Notes under the pieces: generated by a model
Database searches by the model: none
Told to the model about the DNA's origin: nothing
What the model saw: the letters and a program-made list of their open reading frames with translations, nothing else
Shown: piece after piece, positions 1 through 9,331 of the stretch
How the letters are laid out: each line of letters starts with the position of its first letter
Position numbering within the stretch: position 1 is the stretch's first letter
NCBI RefSeq assembly: GCF_012221945.1
Contig: NZ_CP032549.1
Coordinates: forward strand, 1,116,001 to 1,180,000
From: Glutamicibacter mishrai
GTDB taxonomy: Bacteria; Actinomycetota; Actinomycetes; Actinomycetales; Micrococcaceae
Length of the DNA stretch: 64,000 bases
Reading direction: 5' to 3'
Position numbers and translations under genes: made by a program

Positions 1-866
1 CGGTGGCAGAAGAATTGCATTTCGGTCGCGCGGCCGAACGGCTGAACATGACGCAGCCGCCGTTGAGCCGGCAAATCCAGAAGCTTGAGCGCACGGTGGG
101 CGTCGAATTATTGGAACGTGATAACCGCCGCGTCTCGCTTACCGCAGCAGGCCAGGCATTCTTGCAAGATGCCCGGCGCCTGGTCATTGCCGCCGAACGC
201 GCTCCGGATAATGCGCGACGGATCGCCGCCGGACAGCTGGGAGAACTGCGCATCGGGTTCACCGCCGCTTCCGGCTTCAGCCTGCTGGGCCCGTTGCTAG
301 GAGAGATCTCGGCCCAGATGCCGCAGGTTCATGTGGAACTCGCCGAAATGGTGACCAGTGAACAAGTCGATGCGCTGCTCGATGGCGACCTGGATTTGGG
401 GCTGGCCCGCCCGCCGTTTGATGAATCGCTCTTCGAATCGGCGTTGCTGTTTTCCGAGGGCCTTGTGGCAGCAGTTCCGGCCAACCATCCACTGGCCCAG
501 TCCAAGCACGAAATCACTTTTGAGGACTTGCGCGATGAACCGCTGATCATGCATTCCCCGACAAAAGCACGCTACTTTTATGATCTCGTGGTGCGCTTGA
601 TCGATGTCGAGCACAAGAACGTGCGCCATACCGTGAGCCAGATCCTGACTATGATCGCTCTGGTGTCAGCCGGGCGAGGCATTGCTTTTGTTCCGGAGAG
701 CGCCAAGCTCCTTGGCGTTCCCGGCGTGAGCTACCTTCGCCTGCCTGAGGTCCGCGAAGATCCTGTGCAGCTGCATGCGATCTGGAGCCGGACGTCCAAA
801 AACCCTGCGCTGGAACGCCTGGTCAATATCGTCAGAGGCAGTCTTCACGGCAATGATGCCGACTAG
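1..866 (+). CDS. LysR-family transcriptional regulator, 5' end outside window
   Basis: The reading frame is open from the first base and ends at 866. The visible protein begins inside the LysR winged helix-turn-helix (AAERLNMTQPPLSRQIQKLE), so about ten N-terminal residues lie upstream of the window. The rest is a LysR effector-binding domain of normal length. It stands just upstream of and codirectional with the glucarate pathway genes, so it is probably their activator responding to glucarate, galactarate or an intermediate (inference). It is clearly related to the LysR at 6957-7907, with the same RLNMTQPPLSRQIQ segment and a shared MHSPTKARYFYDL / MYSTNEARYFYDL motif. The family is certain; the ligand is not. 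Confidence 0.93.
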   Translation, partial: VAEELHFGRAAERLNMTQPPLSRQIQKLERTVGVELLERDNRRVSLTAAGQAFLQDARRLVIAAERAPDNARRIAAGQLGELRIGFTAASGFSLLGPLLGEISAQMPQVHVELAEMVTSEQVDALLDGDLDLGLARPPFDESLFESALLFSEGLVAAVPANHPLAQSKHEITFEDLRDEPLIMHSPTKARYFYDLVVRLIDVEHKNVRHTVSQILTMIALVSAGRGIAFVPESAKLLGVPGVSYLRLPEVREDPVQLHAIWSRTSKNPALERLVNIVRGSLHGNDAD

Positions 867-888
867 GTATCAAACAATACAAATATGG

Positions 889-921
889 GCTTGGACAGGC
901 ATCATCGGGTGTTCCTACGCT
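889..921 (+). promoter_or_regulatory. Putative promoter with LysR box for the glucarate operon
   Basis: GCTTGGACAGGCATC at 889-903 recurs almost unchanged (GCTTGGACAGGTATC, 7943-7957) in front of the second glucarate-dehydratase-like gene. TTGGAC at 891-896 could be a -35 and TACGCT at 916-921 a -10; the spacing of 19 is the same in both copies. A LysR activator site overlapping the -35 fits both the long spacer and the neighbouring LysR genes. Inferred only from comparing the two sites. Confidence 0.5.
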
Positions 922-997
922 GAGAGTAATAGCTGATCAACTCTCACTTCTTTTCCGCGGTCTCCAGACGCGGGATACGAAACAAAGGACACCTTTC

Positions 998-1936
998 ATG
1001 GCCCAGTACACCCCTGCCGAACTTGCCAATAAGCTCAAGGACGGACTGCTCTCGTTCCCAGTCACCGCTTTCGACGCCAACCTCGAAATCGATGAGGCCG
1101 CCTACCGCAAGCACCTGGCATGGCAGTCGAGCTTCGATGTCGCGGGACTGTTTGCCGCCGGCGGCACCGGAGAAGGCTTCACCCTTACCCCGCAGGAAGC
1201 GTCCAAGGTTGTGCGCATGGCCGTTGAGGAAGCAGGCTCCAGCGTTCCAGTGCTGGCGTCGGCCGGCGGCTCCACCAAGCAGGCCATCCAGAACGCCCAA
1301 GATGCTGAGGCTGCAGGCGCCGAAGGACTCTTGCTGTTGCCTCCATACCTGACCGAATGCGATCAGGAAGGCCTGTACCAGCACGTCTCGGCCATCTGCT
1401 CTTCGACCAAGACCGGCGTCATCGTCTACAACCGCGCCAACGCCGTCTACTCTGCAGACACCGTGGCACGACTGGCTGACAACCACGAAAACTTCATCGG
1501 CTTCAAGGACGCGCTGGGCGACATCGAGCAGATCACCAAGGTCTACGCCAAGAACGGCGACCGCCTGTTCTACCTCGGCGGCCTGCCCACCGCAGAGACC
1601 TTCGCTTTGCCGCTGCTGCAGCTGGGCATGAGCACCTACTCCTCTGCCATGTACAACTTCGTCCCAGAATTCGCTCTGGACTTCTACAAGGATGTTCGTG
1701 CCCAGGACCGCGTGGCCATCAACGAGAAGCTGAACCGCTTCGTCTTGCCTTACCTGGAAATCCGCGACCGCGTGAAGGGCTACGGCGTATCCATCGTCAA
1801 GGGCGGATTGAAGGCCATCGGCCGTGACGCCGGATCGGTGCGCCCACCGCTGCAGGATCTGACCGAGGCAGACCTCGCGGATCTCTCGGCACTGATCCAG
1901 AAGGCAGGCATCGTTCCTGCTGGCGCCACACTCTAG
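998..1936 (+). CDS. kdgD: 5-dehydro-4-deoxyglucarate dehydratase
   Basis: A 312-residue member of the dihydrodipicolinate synthase/N-acetylneuraminate lyase family. It converts 5-dehydro-4-deoxy-D-glucarate to 2,5-dioxopentanoate (2-ketoglutaric semialdehyde) with loss of water and CO2. The pyruvate-carboxylate loop AAGGTGEG (about 53-60), Tyr144 in VIVYNRAN and the Schiff-base Lys170 in FIGFKDALGD are present. AAAGGA precedes the ATG. It sits between its substrate-forming enzyme (glucarate dehydratase, 3579) and the semialdehyde dehydrogenase (1974), and the three together make the route from glucarate to 2-oxoglutarate. The neighbours make KdgD more likely than another DHDPS-like lyase. Confidence 0.94.
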   Translation: MAQYTPAELANKLKDGLLSFPVTAFDANLEIDEAAYRKHLAWQSSFDVAGLFAAGGTGEGFTLTPQEASKVVRMAVEEAGSSVPVLASAGGSTKQAIQNAQDAEAAGAEGLLLLPPYLTECDQEGLYQHVSAICSSTKTGVIVYNRANAVYSADTVARLADNHENFIGFKDALGDIEQITKVYAKNGDRLFYLGGLPTAETFALPLLQLGMSTYSSAMYNFVPEFALDFYKDVRAQDRVAINEKLNRFVLPYLEIRDRVKGYGVSIVKGGLKAIGRDAGSVRPPLQDLTEADLADLSALIQKAGIVPAGATL

Positions 1937-1973
1937 AACTGAACGGGCAAATTTTCGAATCGCAAGGAGCACC

Positions 1974-3575
1974 ATGACTACCAACACCGAGCAACTTACC
2001 GGGCAGTCGATTCTCGCTGGTGAAAGAATTACTGGCACCGGACGAACCGTCAACGGTTTCAACCCTGCCACCAACCAGCCGCTGGAACCGGGCTACAGCC
2101 TGATCGATACCGAACAGCTGAAGATCGCCACCTCCGCAGCGGCCGAAGCATTCGATTCCTTCCGCGCACTTGATCCAGAAAAGCATGCGGCCTTCCTCGA
2201 AGCCATCGCCGATAACATCGAGGCCGTCGGCGAGGAATTGGTAGAGCGCGCCATGGCCGAAACCGGCCTGCCAGCAGCCCGATTGAACGGCGAGCGCGGA
2301 CGCACCACCGGTCAGCTGCGCTTGTTCGCAAAGGTAGTTCGCCAGGGCGATTTCCGTGGCGTGCGCATCGACCCGGCACTGCCTGAACGCACCCCATTGC
2401 CACGCGTGGACATCCGACAGCGCAAGATTCCTCTGGGACCGGTCGCCGTTTTCGGCGCCTCCAACTTCCCGCTGGCCTTCTCCACCGCCGGTGGCGATAC
2501 CGCTTCGGCATTGGCTGCCGGCTGCCCGGTGGTCTTCAAGGCCCACAATGCGCATCCAGGCACCAGCGAAATCGTTGGCCAAGCCATCACTCAAGCTGTC
2601 GCCGACGCTGGATTGCACCCAGGCGTGTTCTCCCTGGTCTACGGACCCGGTGCTTCGATCGGCCAGGCATTGGTCGCTGACCCGGTGATCAAGGCAGTTG
2701 GATTCACCGGTTCGCGTTCCGGTGGTACTGCGCTCATGGCTACCGCCGCCGCACGTCCAGAACCGATTCCGGTCTATGCCGAAATGAGCGCCATCAACCC
2801 GGTGATCTTCTTCGAAGGTGCGCTCTCCGAGGATCCTGAAGCCCATGCCAAGGCCTACCTCGGCTCGGTCACCGGTTCTTCGGGCCAGCTGTGCACGGCT
2901 CCCGGCCTGGTCTTCGTCCCTGCCGGCGCCGCCGGTGACGCATTTGTAAAGGCCATTGCCCCGGCGACTGCGTCCAGCGCTGGCCAGACCATGCTGACCG
3001 AAGGAATCTACAACGCGTGGACCGAAGGGATTTCGGCACTGGAAAAGCAGGATGGTGTTGAACTGCTCGGACGCGGTACCGAAGGTTCCAGCGAAAATGC
3101 TCCGGCGCCGGTGATCTTTGCCTCCGGTGTTGAGCAGCTGCTGACCAATCCTGTCCTGCAGGAAGAGATCTTCGGCGCGGCTTCTCTCGTGATCCGCTAC
3201 AACAGTTCTGAAGAGCTGGTCAGCACCTTGTCCAAGCTGGAAGGGCAGCTCACCGCCACCTTGCAGCTCAACGACTCGGATCACCAGCTCGCGACCGAGG
3301 TGCTGCCGGTTCTGGAAACCAAGGCTGGACGCATTCTGGTCAATGGCTGGCCTACCGGTGTTGAAGTGGGTGACGCAATGGTGCACGGCGGTCCATTCCC
3401 AGCCACCTCGGCGCCTCACACGACGTCGGTTGGCACCTTGGCCATTGAGCGCTTCCTGCGTCCGGTGGCTTACCAGAACTTCCCGGAAGGTCTGTTACCT
3501 GCGCCGCTGGCTACCGACAACCCATGGAATTTGAATCGTCGCGTGGATGGCACGCTAAAGCTTGCAGGAGAATAA
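1974..3575 (+). CDS. 2,5-dioxovalerate (alpha-ketoglutaric semialdehyde) dehydrogenase
   Basis: A 533-residue NAD(P)-dependent aldehyde dehydrogenase of the long subgroup used in hexarate and pentose oxidation. It oxidises 2,5-dioxopentanoate to 2-oxoglutarate, feeding the citric acid cycle. The oxyanion Asn164 lies in GASNFPLAF, the cofactor Lys189 in VVFKAHNAHPG, the general base Glu270 in YAEMSAINP and the catalytic Cys307 in GQLCTAPG. AAGGAG precedes the ATG, 37 bp after kdgD, so they are probably cotranscribed. Its length and active-site context match the KGSADH type found beside KdgD in other bacteria. Confidence 0.92.
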   Translation: MTTNTEQLTGQSILAGERITGTGRTVNGFNPATNQPLEPGYSLIDTEQLKIATSAAAEAFDSFRALDPEKHAAFLEAIADNIEAVGEELVERAMAETGLPAARLNGERGRTTGQLRLFAKVVRQGDFRGVRIDPALPERTPLPRVDIRQRKIPLGPVAVFGASNFPLAFSTAGGDTASALAAGCPVVFKAHNAHPGTSEIVGQAITQAVADAGLHPGVFSLVYGPGASIGQALVADPVIKAVGFTGSRSGGTALMATAAARPEPIPVYAEMSAINPVIFFEGALSEDPEAHAKAYLGSVTGSSGQLCTAPGLVFVPAGAAGDAFVKAIAPATASSAGQTMLTEGIYNAWTEGISALEKQDGVELLGRGTEGSSENAPAPVIFASGVEQLLTNPVLQEEIFGAASLVIRYNSSEELVSTLSKLEGQLTATLQLNDSDHQLATEVLPVLETKAGRILVNGWPTGVEVGDAMVHGGPFPATSAPHTTSVGTLAIERFLRPVAYQNFPEGLLPAPLATDNPWNLNRRVDGTLKLAGE

Positions 3576-3578
3576 CGC

Positions 3579-4907
3579 ATGAGCGCACAACCAACTATTG
3601 TCTCCGTAGAAGTCATCCCCGTCGCCGGACACGATTCCATGCTGTTGAATCTCTCGGGAGCCCACGGACCTTTCTTCACAAGAAATATCGTGATCGTCAC
3701 CGACTCCGAGGGACGCACCGGTTTGGGCGAAGTGCCTGGCGGTGAAGCAATCCGATCAACTATTGAAGAAGCCGGAACGCTGATCAATGGTGCACCGGTA
3801 GCGAAATACCGTTCATTGCTTCGACAGATTTCCAGCCGTTTCGCGGACCGCGACAAGGGCGGACGAGGAGCGCAAACATTCGATTTGCGCACCACCGTTC
3901 ACGCCGTCACCGCGGTTGAGTCGGCGTTGCTGGATCTGCACGGCCAGCATTTGGGTGTGCCGGTTGCGGAGTTGCTGGGAGATGGCCAACAGCGCGATGC
4001 GGTGCCGATGCTTGGATACCTCTTCTACGTGGGCAACCCGGATGCGACCGATCTCCCCTACCTTCGTGAGCCACAAGGCGCTGACGATTGGGAAAAGATC
4101 CGTCGTGAAGAAGCCATGACCCCAGAAGCAGTAGTGCGATTGGCTGAAGCGGCGCAGAAGCGTTACGGGTTCAAGGACTTCAAGCTCAAGGGCGGTGTGC
4201 AGCAGGGCGATGCTGAGGTAGATGCGGTGGTCGCGCTCAAGGAACGCTTCCCCGACGCACGCATCACTCTGGACCCTAATGGCGGTTGGCTGTTGGAAGA
4301 CGCCATCCGCTTGGGCAAGCGCATGCGTGGTGTAGTGGCTTACGCCGAGGACCCTTGCGGTTCAGAGGGCCGCTTCTCAGGACGTGAAGTGATGAGCGAG
4401 TTCCGTCGCGCCACCGGCCTGCAGACCGCAACGAACATGATTGCCACCGATTGGCGCGAAATGTCCCACGCAGTTCGCACCAACGCGGTAGATATTCCAT
4501 TGGCTGATCCGCATTTCTGGACCATGTCCGGTTCGGTGCGAGTAGCCCAGCTATGCAATGAGTTCGGGCTGACGTGGGGTTCGCATTCGAATAACCACTT
4601 CGATATCTCGCTGGCCATGTTCACCCAGGTTGGTGCCGCGGCACCGGGGGAAATCACCGCCTTGGATACCCACTGGATTTGGCAGGACGGCCAGGGGCTC
4701 ACCGAGGAACCGCTGCAAATCCGAGATGGGCAGATCGAGGTGCCGCAGCGTCCTGGTCTGGGTGTTGAGCTGAACCGCGAGCGGGTCAACGAGGCATACG
4801 AGCTGTACTTGGAGCACGGCCTCGGTTCGCGGGACGACGCGGTATCAATGCAGTACCTCATTCCAGGCTGGACTTTTGATTCCAAGAGCCCGGCGTTGGT
4901 TCGTTAA
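3579..4907 (+). CDS. gudD: Glucarate dehydratase
   Basis: A 442-residue enolase-superfamily enzyme that dehydrates D-glucarate (and usually L-idarate) to 5-dehydro-4-deoxyglucarate. The expected active-site pieces are in order: KxK in FKLKGG (202/204), metal ligands Asp232 (LDPNGG), Glu257 (AEDPCG) and Asn286 (TATNM), and His336 in GSHSNNHFD. The MLGYLFYVG segment is typical of the GlucD subgroup. It starts three bases after the aldehyde dehydrogenase, with GGAG in front of the ATG. A hairpin follows at 4936-4975, so it ends the dehydratase-dehydrogenase unit, though the permease genes may be reached by read-through. Confidence 0.95.
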   Translation: MSAQPTIVSVEVIPVAGHDSMLLNLSGAHGPFFTRNIVIVTDSEGRTGLGEVPGGEAIRSTIEEAGTLINGAPVAKYRSLLRQISSRFADRDKGGRGAQTFDLRTTVHAVTAVESALLDLHGQHLGVPVAELLGDGQQRDAVPMLGYLFYVGNPDATDLPYLREPQGADDWEKIRREEAMTPEAVVRLAEAAQKRYGFKDFKLKGGVQQGDAEVDAVVALKERFPDARITLDPNGGWLLEDAIRLGKRMRGVVAYAEDPCGSEGRFSGREVMSEFRRATGLQTATNMIATDWREMSHAVRTNAVDIPLADPHFWTMSGSVRVAQLCNEFGLTWGSHSNNHFDISLAMFTQVGAAAPGEITALDTHWIWQDGQGLTEEPLQIRDGQIEVPQRPGLGVELNRERVNEAYELYLEHGLGSRDDAVSMQYLIPGWTFDSKSPALVR

Positions 4908-4935
4908 GCGTTGATATTGAATAAGTGAAAGCCAA

Positions 4936-4975
4936 GGGACGGCTGGGACAGCATTCATTGTTGTCCGGCCGTCCC
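4936..4975 (+). terminator. Hairpin after gudD
   Basis: GGGACGGC and GGCCGTCCC form the outer arms, with an inner GGGACA/TTGTCC pairing. No clear T-run follows, so it may be only a partial terminator or an RNA-stability element between gudD and the permease gene at 5034. Confidence 0.5.
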
Positions 4976-5033
4976 TGCTGTGCTGCCTGCAAGGAATCCT
5001 TGGGATGCAGCGCAAGTGCAAGCGGGAGAATAA

Positions 5034-5975
5034 ATGCAAGGCGTGATGCAAGGTTTCGCGATAGTCCTGATTCTTATCGGGGTTGGTCTGGCGACGGCAA
5101 AATTTCTCCCGGGCAAACGCCAGGCAATCTCCACCGGCCTGACTCCGCTGATCTTCTACATCACCAATCCGGCCTTGATGTTCATCTTGTTGGCCGATGC
5201 GGATCTGGGTTTGGTCCTTGGCGTTTTCACGCCTATCGCACTGCTGACCGCAGCGTTCACCGGTGCGCTATTTGCTGTGGTTTCCAGGGTCTTCCTCAAG
5301 ACGCCGGCCCGCCACCTGCCAGCGGCCGCCATGGCGACAAGCTACGTCAATGCCGGGAACATCGGCATCCCCTTGGCTCTGTATGCAGTTGGAAGCACCA
5401 CTCCCGCCGTCTCCGTTTTAATTGCCCAGTTGCTGGTGATCGCACCGGCGTACCTGTGCATGTTCGCGCTGATCTCTCGAAAGCTCAACCCGGAGACACA
5501 AGATCTTCCACTGGGCCCAACCATCCTTAAATCCATTGCCAACCCGGTCACGGTGGCAACGGCCATAGGCGCCTGTTTTTCCTTCTTCCAGTTCAAGCTC
5601 CCTGAAGTGCTGCATGCTCCCCTGGAGATGCTGGGCAACGCATCCATCCCACTGCTATTGATGGCTTTTGGCATGTCCTTGTACGGTCAAAAACCGTTGG
5701 CCGACAAGGAGGGACGGCCAGAGGTGTTCCTGGGTGTCGCGTTCAAAGTCCTGATCATGCCGTGTGTTGCATGGGTTTTGGGAAGGTTTGTTTTCGGCCT
5801 CGAATCAATGGAACTCATGGGTGTTGTGGTGATGGCCGCGCTGCCTACTGCGCAGAATGTTCTCTTGTTCAGCCAGCAGTTTTCCCTCAAGCCAACAGTG
5901 CCTCGTGAAGTCATCCTGGCCAGTACTTTCTTGTCCATCCCGGTAGCATTACTAGCAACGTTCCTGTTGAGCTAG
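5034..5975 (+). CDS. AEC-family permease (auxin efflux carrier type) 1
   Basis: A 313-residue, very hydrophobic protein of the auxin efflux carrier/malonate transporter family, with about ten membrane segments in two halves. The conserved helix breaks are YVNAGNIGIPLALYA and AALPTAQNVLLF. Bacterial AEC members move organic acids such as malonate or malate. Placement directly after the glucarate genes suggests export or import of a dicarboxylate related to glucarate (inference). GGGAG stands before the ATG; an in-frame ATG four codons later is an alternative start. It is followed 18 bp later by a paralogue. Confidence 0.86.
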   Translation: MQGVMQGFAIVLILIGVGLATAKFLPGKRQAISTGLTPLIFYITNPALMFILLADADLGLVLGVFTPIALLTAAFTGALFAVVSRVFLKTPARHLPAAAMATSYVNAGNIGIPLALYAVGSTTPAVSVLIAQLLVIAPAYLCMFALISRKLNPETQDLPLGPTILKSIANPVTVATAIGACFSFFQFKLPEVLHAPLEMLGNASIPLLLMAFGMSLYGQKPLADKEGRPEVFLGVAFKVLIMPCVAWVLGRFVFGLESMELMGVVVMAALPTAQNVLLFSQQFSLKPTVPREVILASTFLSIPVALLATFLLS

Positions 5976-5992
5976 GAGTTCAAGCCCGTCTC

Positions 5993-6922
5993 ATGTTTGG
6001 TGTCTTTGAAGGATTTTTCGGTATCTGGGCCATCATTGGCATTGGCTACTGGGCTGCAAAGAAGAACATCTTCGGCTCTGAGGGGCGGATGGTCCTCAAC
6101 CGGCTTACGTTCTTCATTGCTTCCCCGGCCTTGTTGTTTACGACCATCGCCGGTGCCAATCCCCAGGAAGCATTAGGCCCACAGCTATTCATCGCCGGCA
6201 TCTCAGCCCTTGTCGTGTTCGTGCTGTTCCATGTGCTCTCCCGCTGGTTCTTCAAGCGCTCCGCGGCCGAACGAACCATTGGCGCGATGGCGGCTTCCAC
6301 GGTGAATGCCGGCAACTTAGGGCTTCCCATTGCGCTGTATGCGCTAGGTGATATTTCCATTGCGGCCCCGGTCGCGCTATTCCAGATGGCCATCATGACA
6401 CCGGTCTCGCTGTCGATGATGGAAAAAGCGACAAGCACCCGGGAAGCGGGCAAGCGCAGCGTATTAATCCGGACCCTGTCCAATCCGATGATTATCGCCT
6501 CGGCCGCCGGTTTGGCCTGTTCAATTTTCCACTGGATGCCGCCGCAGCTGATATTGACTCCTATCGAGTTGCTGGCCGGCGCATCCATTCCCGCCATGCT
6601 TCTGGGCTTCGGCATTTCACTGGTCGGTTCCAAGCCATTGCAGAAGGCAACACAGCGTCGAACCGAGGTATGGACTGCGGCAGTGCTGAAGCTGGTGATT
6701 CACCCGCTGTTGGCATGGGCGCTGGCGGCCTGGGTTTTCCGGCTGGACTCCACGGGGCAATACATTGCCATCATCATGGCGGCCCTGCCCACCGCACAGA
6801 ATATTTTTGTCAACGCCGACCGCTACGACGCCGGCATCACCGTTGCCAAGGACACCGTTCTGGTAACCACGATTCTTGGCATCCCGGTGATGCTGGCATT
6901 TGCGGGGTTGCTTCATCACTAG
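5993..6922 (+). CDS. AEC-family permease 2
   Basis: A 309-residue paralogue of the preceding protein, with the same landmarks (STVNAGNLGLPIALYAL and AALPTAQNIFVN) and about ten membrane segments. AGGAG precedes the ATG, and the gap of 17 bp indicates cotranscription. Tandem AEC genes could form a two-component carrier or serve two related acids; the sequence does not decide. It converges on the LysR gene at 6957. Confidence 0.86.
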   Translation: MFGVFEGFFGIWAIIGIGYWAAKKNIFGSEGRMVLNRLTFFIASPALLFTTIAGANPQEALGPQLFIAGISALVVFVLFHVLSRWFFKRSAAERTIGAMAASTVNAGNLGLPIALYALGDISIAAPVALFQMAIMTPVSLSMMEKATSTREAGKRSVLIRTLSNPMIIASAAGLACSIFHWMPPQLILTPIELLAGASIPAMLLGFGISLVGSKPLQKATQRRTEVWTAAVLKLVIHPLLAWALAAWVFRLDSTGQYIAIIMAALPTAQNIFVNADRYDAGITVAKDTVLVTTILGIPVMLAFAGLLHH

Positions 6923-6956
6923 CCGCTCGAAGACCGCGGTGCGCGCAGAGTCCGAT

Positions 6957-7907
6957 TCAGGAATTCTCAGGTGGAGCTGACTTCTCGGGAATGGGTGTTC
7001 CTTCGACGTTCTCCAACGAGTCAATGAAGATCTCCCGCAGACGTTGCGCCGCAGGATTCACCGATCCTTCTTCCCAGGCAATAAAAATATCGGAGTGGTT
7101 CAAGTCCTGGAGCCCGTCGGGGCCTGTGAGTTCCTCGAATACTACTCCCGGTGGAGCAAAGTCCATCGCGCTGGCCGGTACCAGGGACACGCCGAGTCCG
7201 GCGGCTACCAAAGCCAGAAGCGCTGGTATCTGGCTGGCAATCTGCGTGATCGTCGGTTTGGTTCCAACGGAGTCAAAGAGCCTGATCACCAGGTCGTAGA
7301 AGTATCGGGCTTCATTCGTTGAATACATCATCAGAGGCAGGCCCACCAGCTCCTTGATGAGTACGCCTTTGCCCGTAACCAAGTGATGTCCTGAAGGAAG
7401 AGCTGCCACCAGGCGGTCCTTCTTCACCAAGCACGATTGAACCCCTGCCCGGCTCACCACGGGACGCAATAAGCCAACATCGATATTTCCGCTGCTCAAG
7501 GCATCGAGTTGGTCAATAGAAACGGCCTCGCGCAATACCAGAGTCACCTCTGGCAGGTGACGTGCCGCAGTCGAGAGCAATGCCGGAAGCACCGACTGGC
7601 CCGCCACCGACGTGTACCCGACAACCACGGTTCCGGAATCCCCAGTCGAGACTCGTGAGACTTCAACGCTGGTGCGCCTGCTCAGCTCCAAGAGCCTGCG
7701 CGCATTGGGCAGCAAGACTTCTCCGGCGGCTGTCAGTTGCACATTGCGGGAGGTCCGGGTGAAGAGCTTGGCTGAGAGTTCGCGTTCCAGCAACTGGATC
7801 TGCCGGCTCAACGGCGGCTGAGTCATGTTCAGCCGTTCGGCAGCAGCGCCGAAGTGGAGTTCTTCAGCGACGGCTACGAACGACTCCAGTTGAATGAGCG
7901 AAAACAT
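6957..7907 (-). CDS. LysR-family transcriptional regulator
   Basis: A 316-residue LysR protein: N-terminal winged helix (AAERLNMTQPPLSRQIQLLE, about 18-37), linker helix, then a two-lobed effector domain. The ATG at 7907 lies seven bases after AAGGAG, better than the TTG three bases upstream. It is a close relative of the regulator at the window start and is divergent from the glucarate-dehydratase-related gene at 8009. It probably autoregulates and activates that promoter through the box at 7943-7957. A hexarate or its dehydration product is the likely effector (inference). Confidence 0.93.
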   Translation of the reverse strand: MFSLIQLESFVAVAEELHFGAAAERLNMTQPPLSRQIQLLERELSAKLFTRTSRNVQLTAAGEVLLPNARRLLELSRRTSVEVSRVSTGDSGTVVVGYTSVAGQSVLPALLSTAARHLPEVTLVLREAVSIDQLDALSSGNIDVGLLRPVVSRAGVQSCLVKKDRLVAALPSGHHLVTGKGVLIKELVGLPLMMYSTNEARYFYDLVIRLFDSVGTKPTITQIASQIPALLALVAAGLGVSLVPASAMDFAPPGVVFEELTGPDGLQDLNHSDIFIAWEEGSVNPAAQRLREIFIDSLENVEGTPIPEKSAPPENS

Positions 7908-7942
7908 CAATGCTCTCCTTGAATCGTTGATTGCATAAGTTA

Positions 7943-7975
7943 GCTTGGACAGGTATCGATAGGGGCTTCTAAAGT
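7943..7975 (+). promoter_or_regulatory. Putative LysR-controlled promoter of the second dehydratase gene
   Basis: GCTTGGACAGGTATC (7943-7957) matches the element before kdgD at 14 of 15 positions. TTGGAC (7945-7950) and TAAAGT (7970-7975) are spaced by 19 bp, exactly as in the other copy. It lies in the divergent gap between a LysR gene and its presumed target. Confidence 0.5.
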
Positions 7976-8008
7976 GATTCTAGACCTAGAGAACCAGGGG
8001 AGCCCTCC

Positions 8009-9331
8009 ATGCTGGATGCAACGACGCACCATGTCTCCACCGATGAGCAGCACCGCCGCACGGCGTCTTGCCGCATTCGAGAAATCACTGTCACGCCGGT
8101 AGCTTTTGCCGATCCGCCATTGCTGAATTCGGTGGGCGTTCATGAACCATTCGCACTTCGAGCCATCATTGTCGTTCACACCGAGAATGGACATTACGGG
8201 CTAGGCGAAACCTACGGGGATGAAGCGCACGTGGCACGACTTCGCCGAGCCGCGGAGGAACTTATCGGCGCTGATCCTTTTAATCTGAACCTCATCGCCC
8301 GGTTGGTATCCCAGTCGCTAGCTCAGGACGACGGCCAGGGCGGGCACGGCACCGGCGGCATGGTCACCACGACATCGCTTGATGACAGGGTGCTCTCCGC
8401 ATTCAACGTTGCCTGCCTCGACATCCAAGGAAAGATCCTCGGCCTGCCCGTGAGCACTCTGCTGGGAGGATGCGTGCGGGAGCACGTGGATTTCAGCGGA
8501 TACCTTTTCTACAAGTGGGCCAATCACCCAGGCCAGGAACCCGACCGTTGGGGCGCCGCTGTGGATCCGGCAGGCATAGTCTCCCAAGCTCGAATTATGG
8601 TCAACGACTACGGCTTCCGTGCCCTGAAGCTCAAAGGCGGGGTCTTCCCGCCAGATCTGGAAGCTGAAGCCGTCGAGGCGTTGCATCAAGAATTCCCGGA
8701 TATTCCGCTGCGGCTGGATCCTAATGGGGTGTGGAGCGTGCCGACAGCTATCAAGGTCGGACATCGCTTGGAATCCTCTCTTGAATATCTCGAGGACCCT
8801 TGTTTAAGCATTGCAGATAATGCTGCGGTGCGTGCTGAGGTCGCGTTGCCGCTTGCCACTAACATGTGCGTGGTTGCCTTCGACGACCTGCCGCCGGCCA
8901 TAGAAGCCAAAGCCGTGGACATCGTGCTGTCTGACCATCATTTCTGGGGTGGGCTTAGCCGTTCGAAGCTGCTCTCCGGGATGGCAGAAACCTTCGGGCT
9001 GCGGCTTTCCATGCACTCTAATTCCCATCTGGGAATCAGTTTCGCCGCGATGATCCATTTGGCCGCTGCCACCGAGAATATCGACTACGCGTGCGACACC
9101 CACTGGCCTTGGAAGCGCGAAGAGGACGACGTAATTGTCCCCGGCGTACTGAGCATTCACGAAGGCCGGGTCAAAGTCCCCACCGCGCCAGGCCTTGGCA
9201 TCGAATTGGATGTCCAAGCATTAGCGCGCATGCACCAGCAATATCTGGATTGCGGCCTGCGCCAGCGCAACGACACCGGTTACATGCAATCCATCGACCC
9301 CAGCTACGAGCTCAAGAGCCCGCGATGGTAG
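8009..9331 (+). CDS. Glucarate dehydratase-related protein (enolase superfamily)
   Basis: A 440-residue mandelate racemase/enolase-fold protein, paralogous to GudD at 3579. It keeps LKLKGG, LDPNGVWS, LEDPCLS, ATNMCV and an active-site His in MHSNSHLGIS. It differs from GudD around the lid (FSGYLFYKW) and has HSNSHLG instead of HSNNHFD, as in the GudX/glucarate-dehydratase-related subgroup, whose members may be weak or specialised dehydratases. AGGGGAG lies before the ATG. The next gene, a D-2-hydroxyacid dehydrogenase, starts inside its last codons, so the two act together, perhaps on another aldaric or uronic acid. Confidence 0.88.
   Translation: MLDATTHHVSTDEQHRRTASCRIREITVTPVAFADPPLLNSVGVHEPFALRAIIVVHTENGHYGLGETYGDEAHVARLRRAAEELIGADPFNLNLIARLVSQSLAQDDGQGGHGTGGMVTTTSLDDRVLSAFNVACLDIQGKILGLPVSTLLGGCVREHVDFSGYLFYKWANHPGQEPDRWGAAVDPAGIVSQARIMVNDYGFRALKLKGGVFPPDLEAEAVEALHQEFPDIPLRLDPNGVWSVPTAIKVGHRLESSLEYLEDPCLSIADNAAVRAEVALPLATNMCVVAFDDLPPAIEAKAVDIVLSDHHFWGGLSRSKLLSGMAETFGLRLSMHSNSHLGISFAAMIHLAAATENIDYACDTHWPWKREEDDVIVPGVLSIHEGRVKVPTAPGLGIELDVQALARMHQQYLDCGLRQRNDTGYMQSIDPSYELKSPRW

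Noticed and set aside
944..3419. Two long minus-strand open frames opposite kdgD and the aldehyde dehydrogenase gene (376 and 540 codons)
   Set aside because: They lie wholly antisense to well-supported enzymes, have low-complexity Gly/Arg/Gln-rich translations and no family motifs. High third-position GC keeps such antisense frames open.
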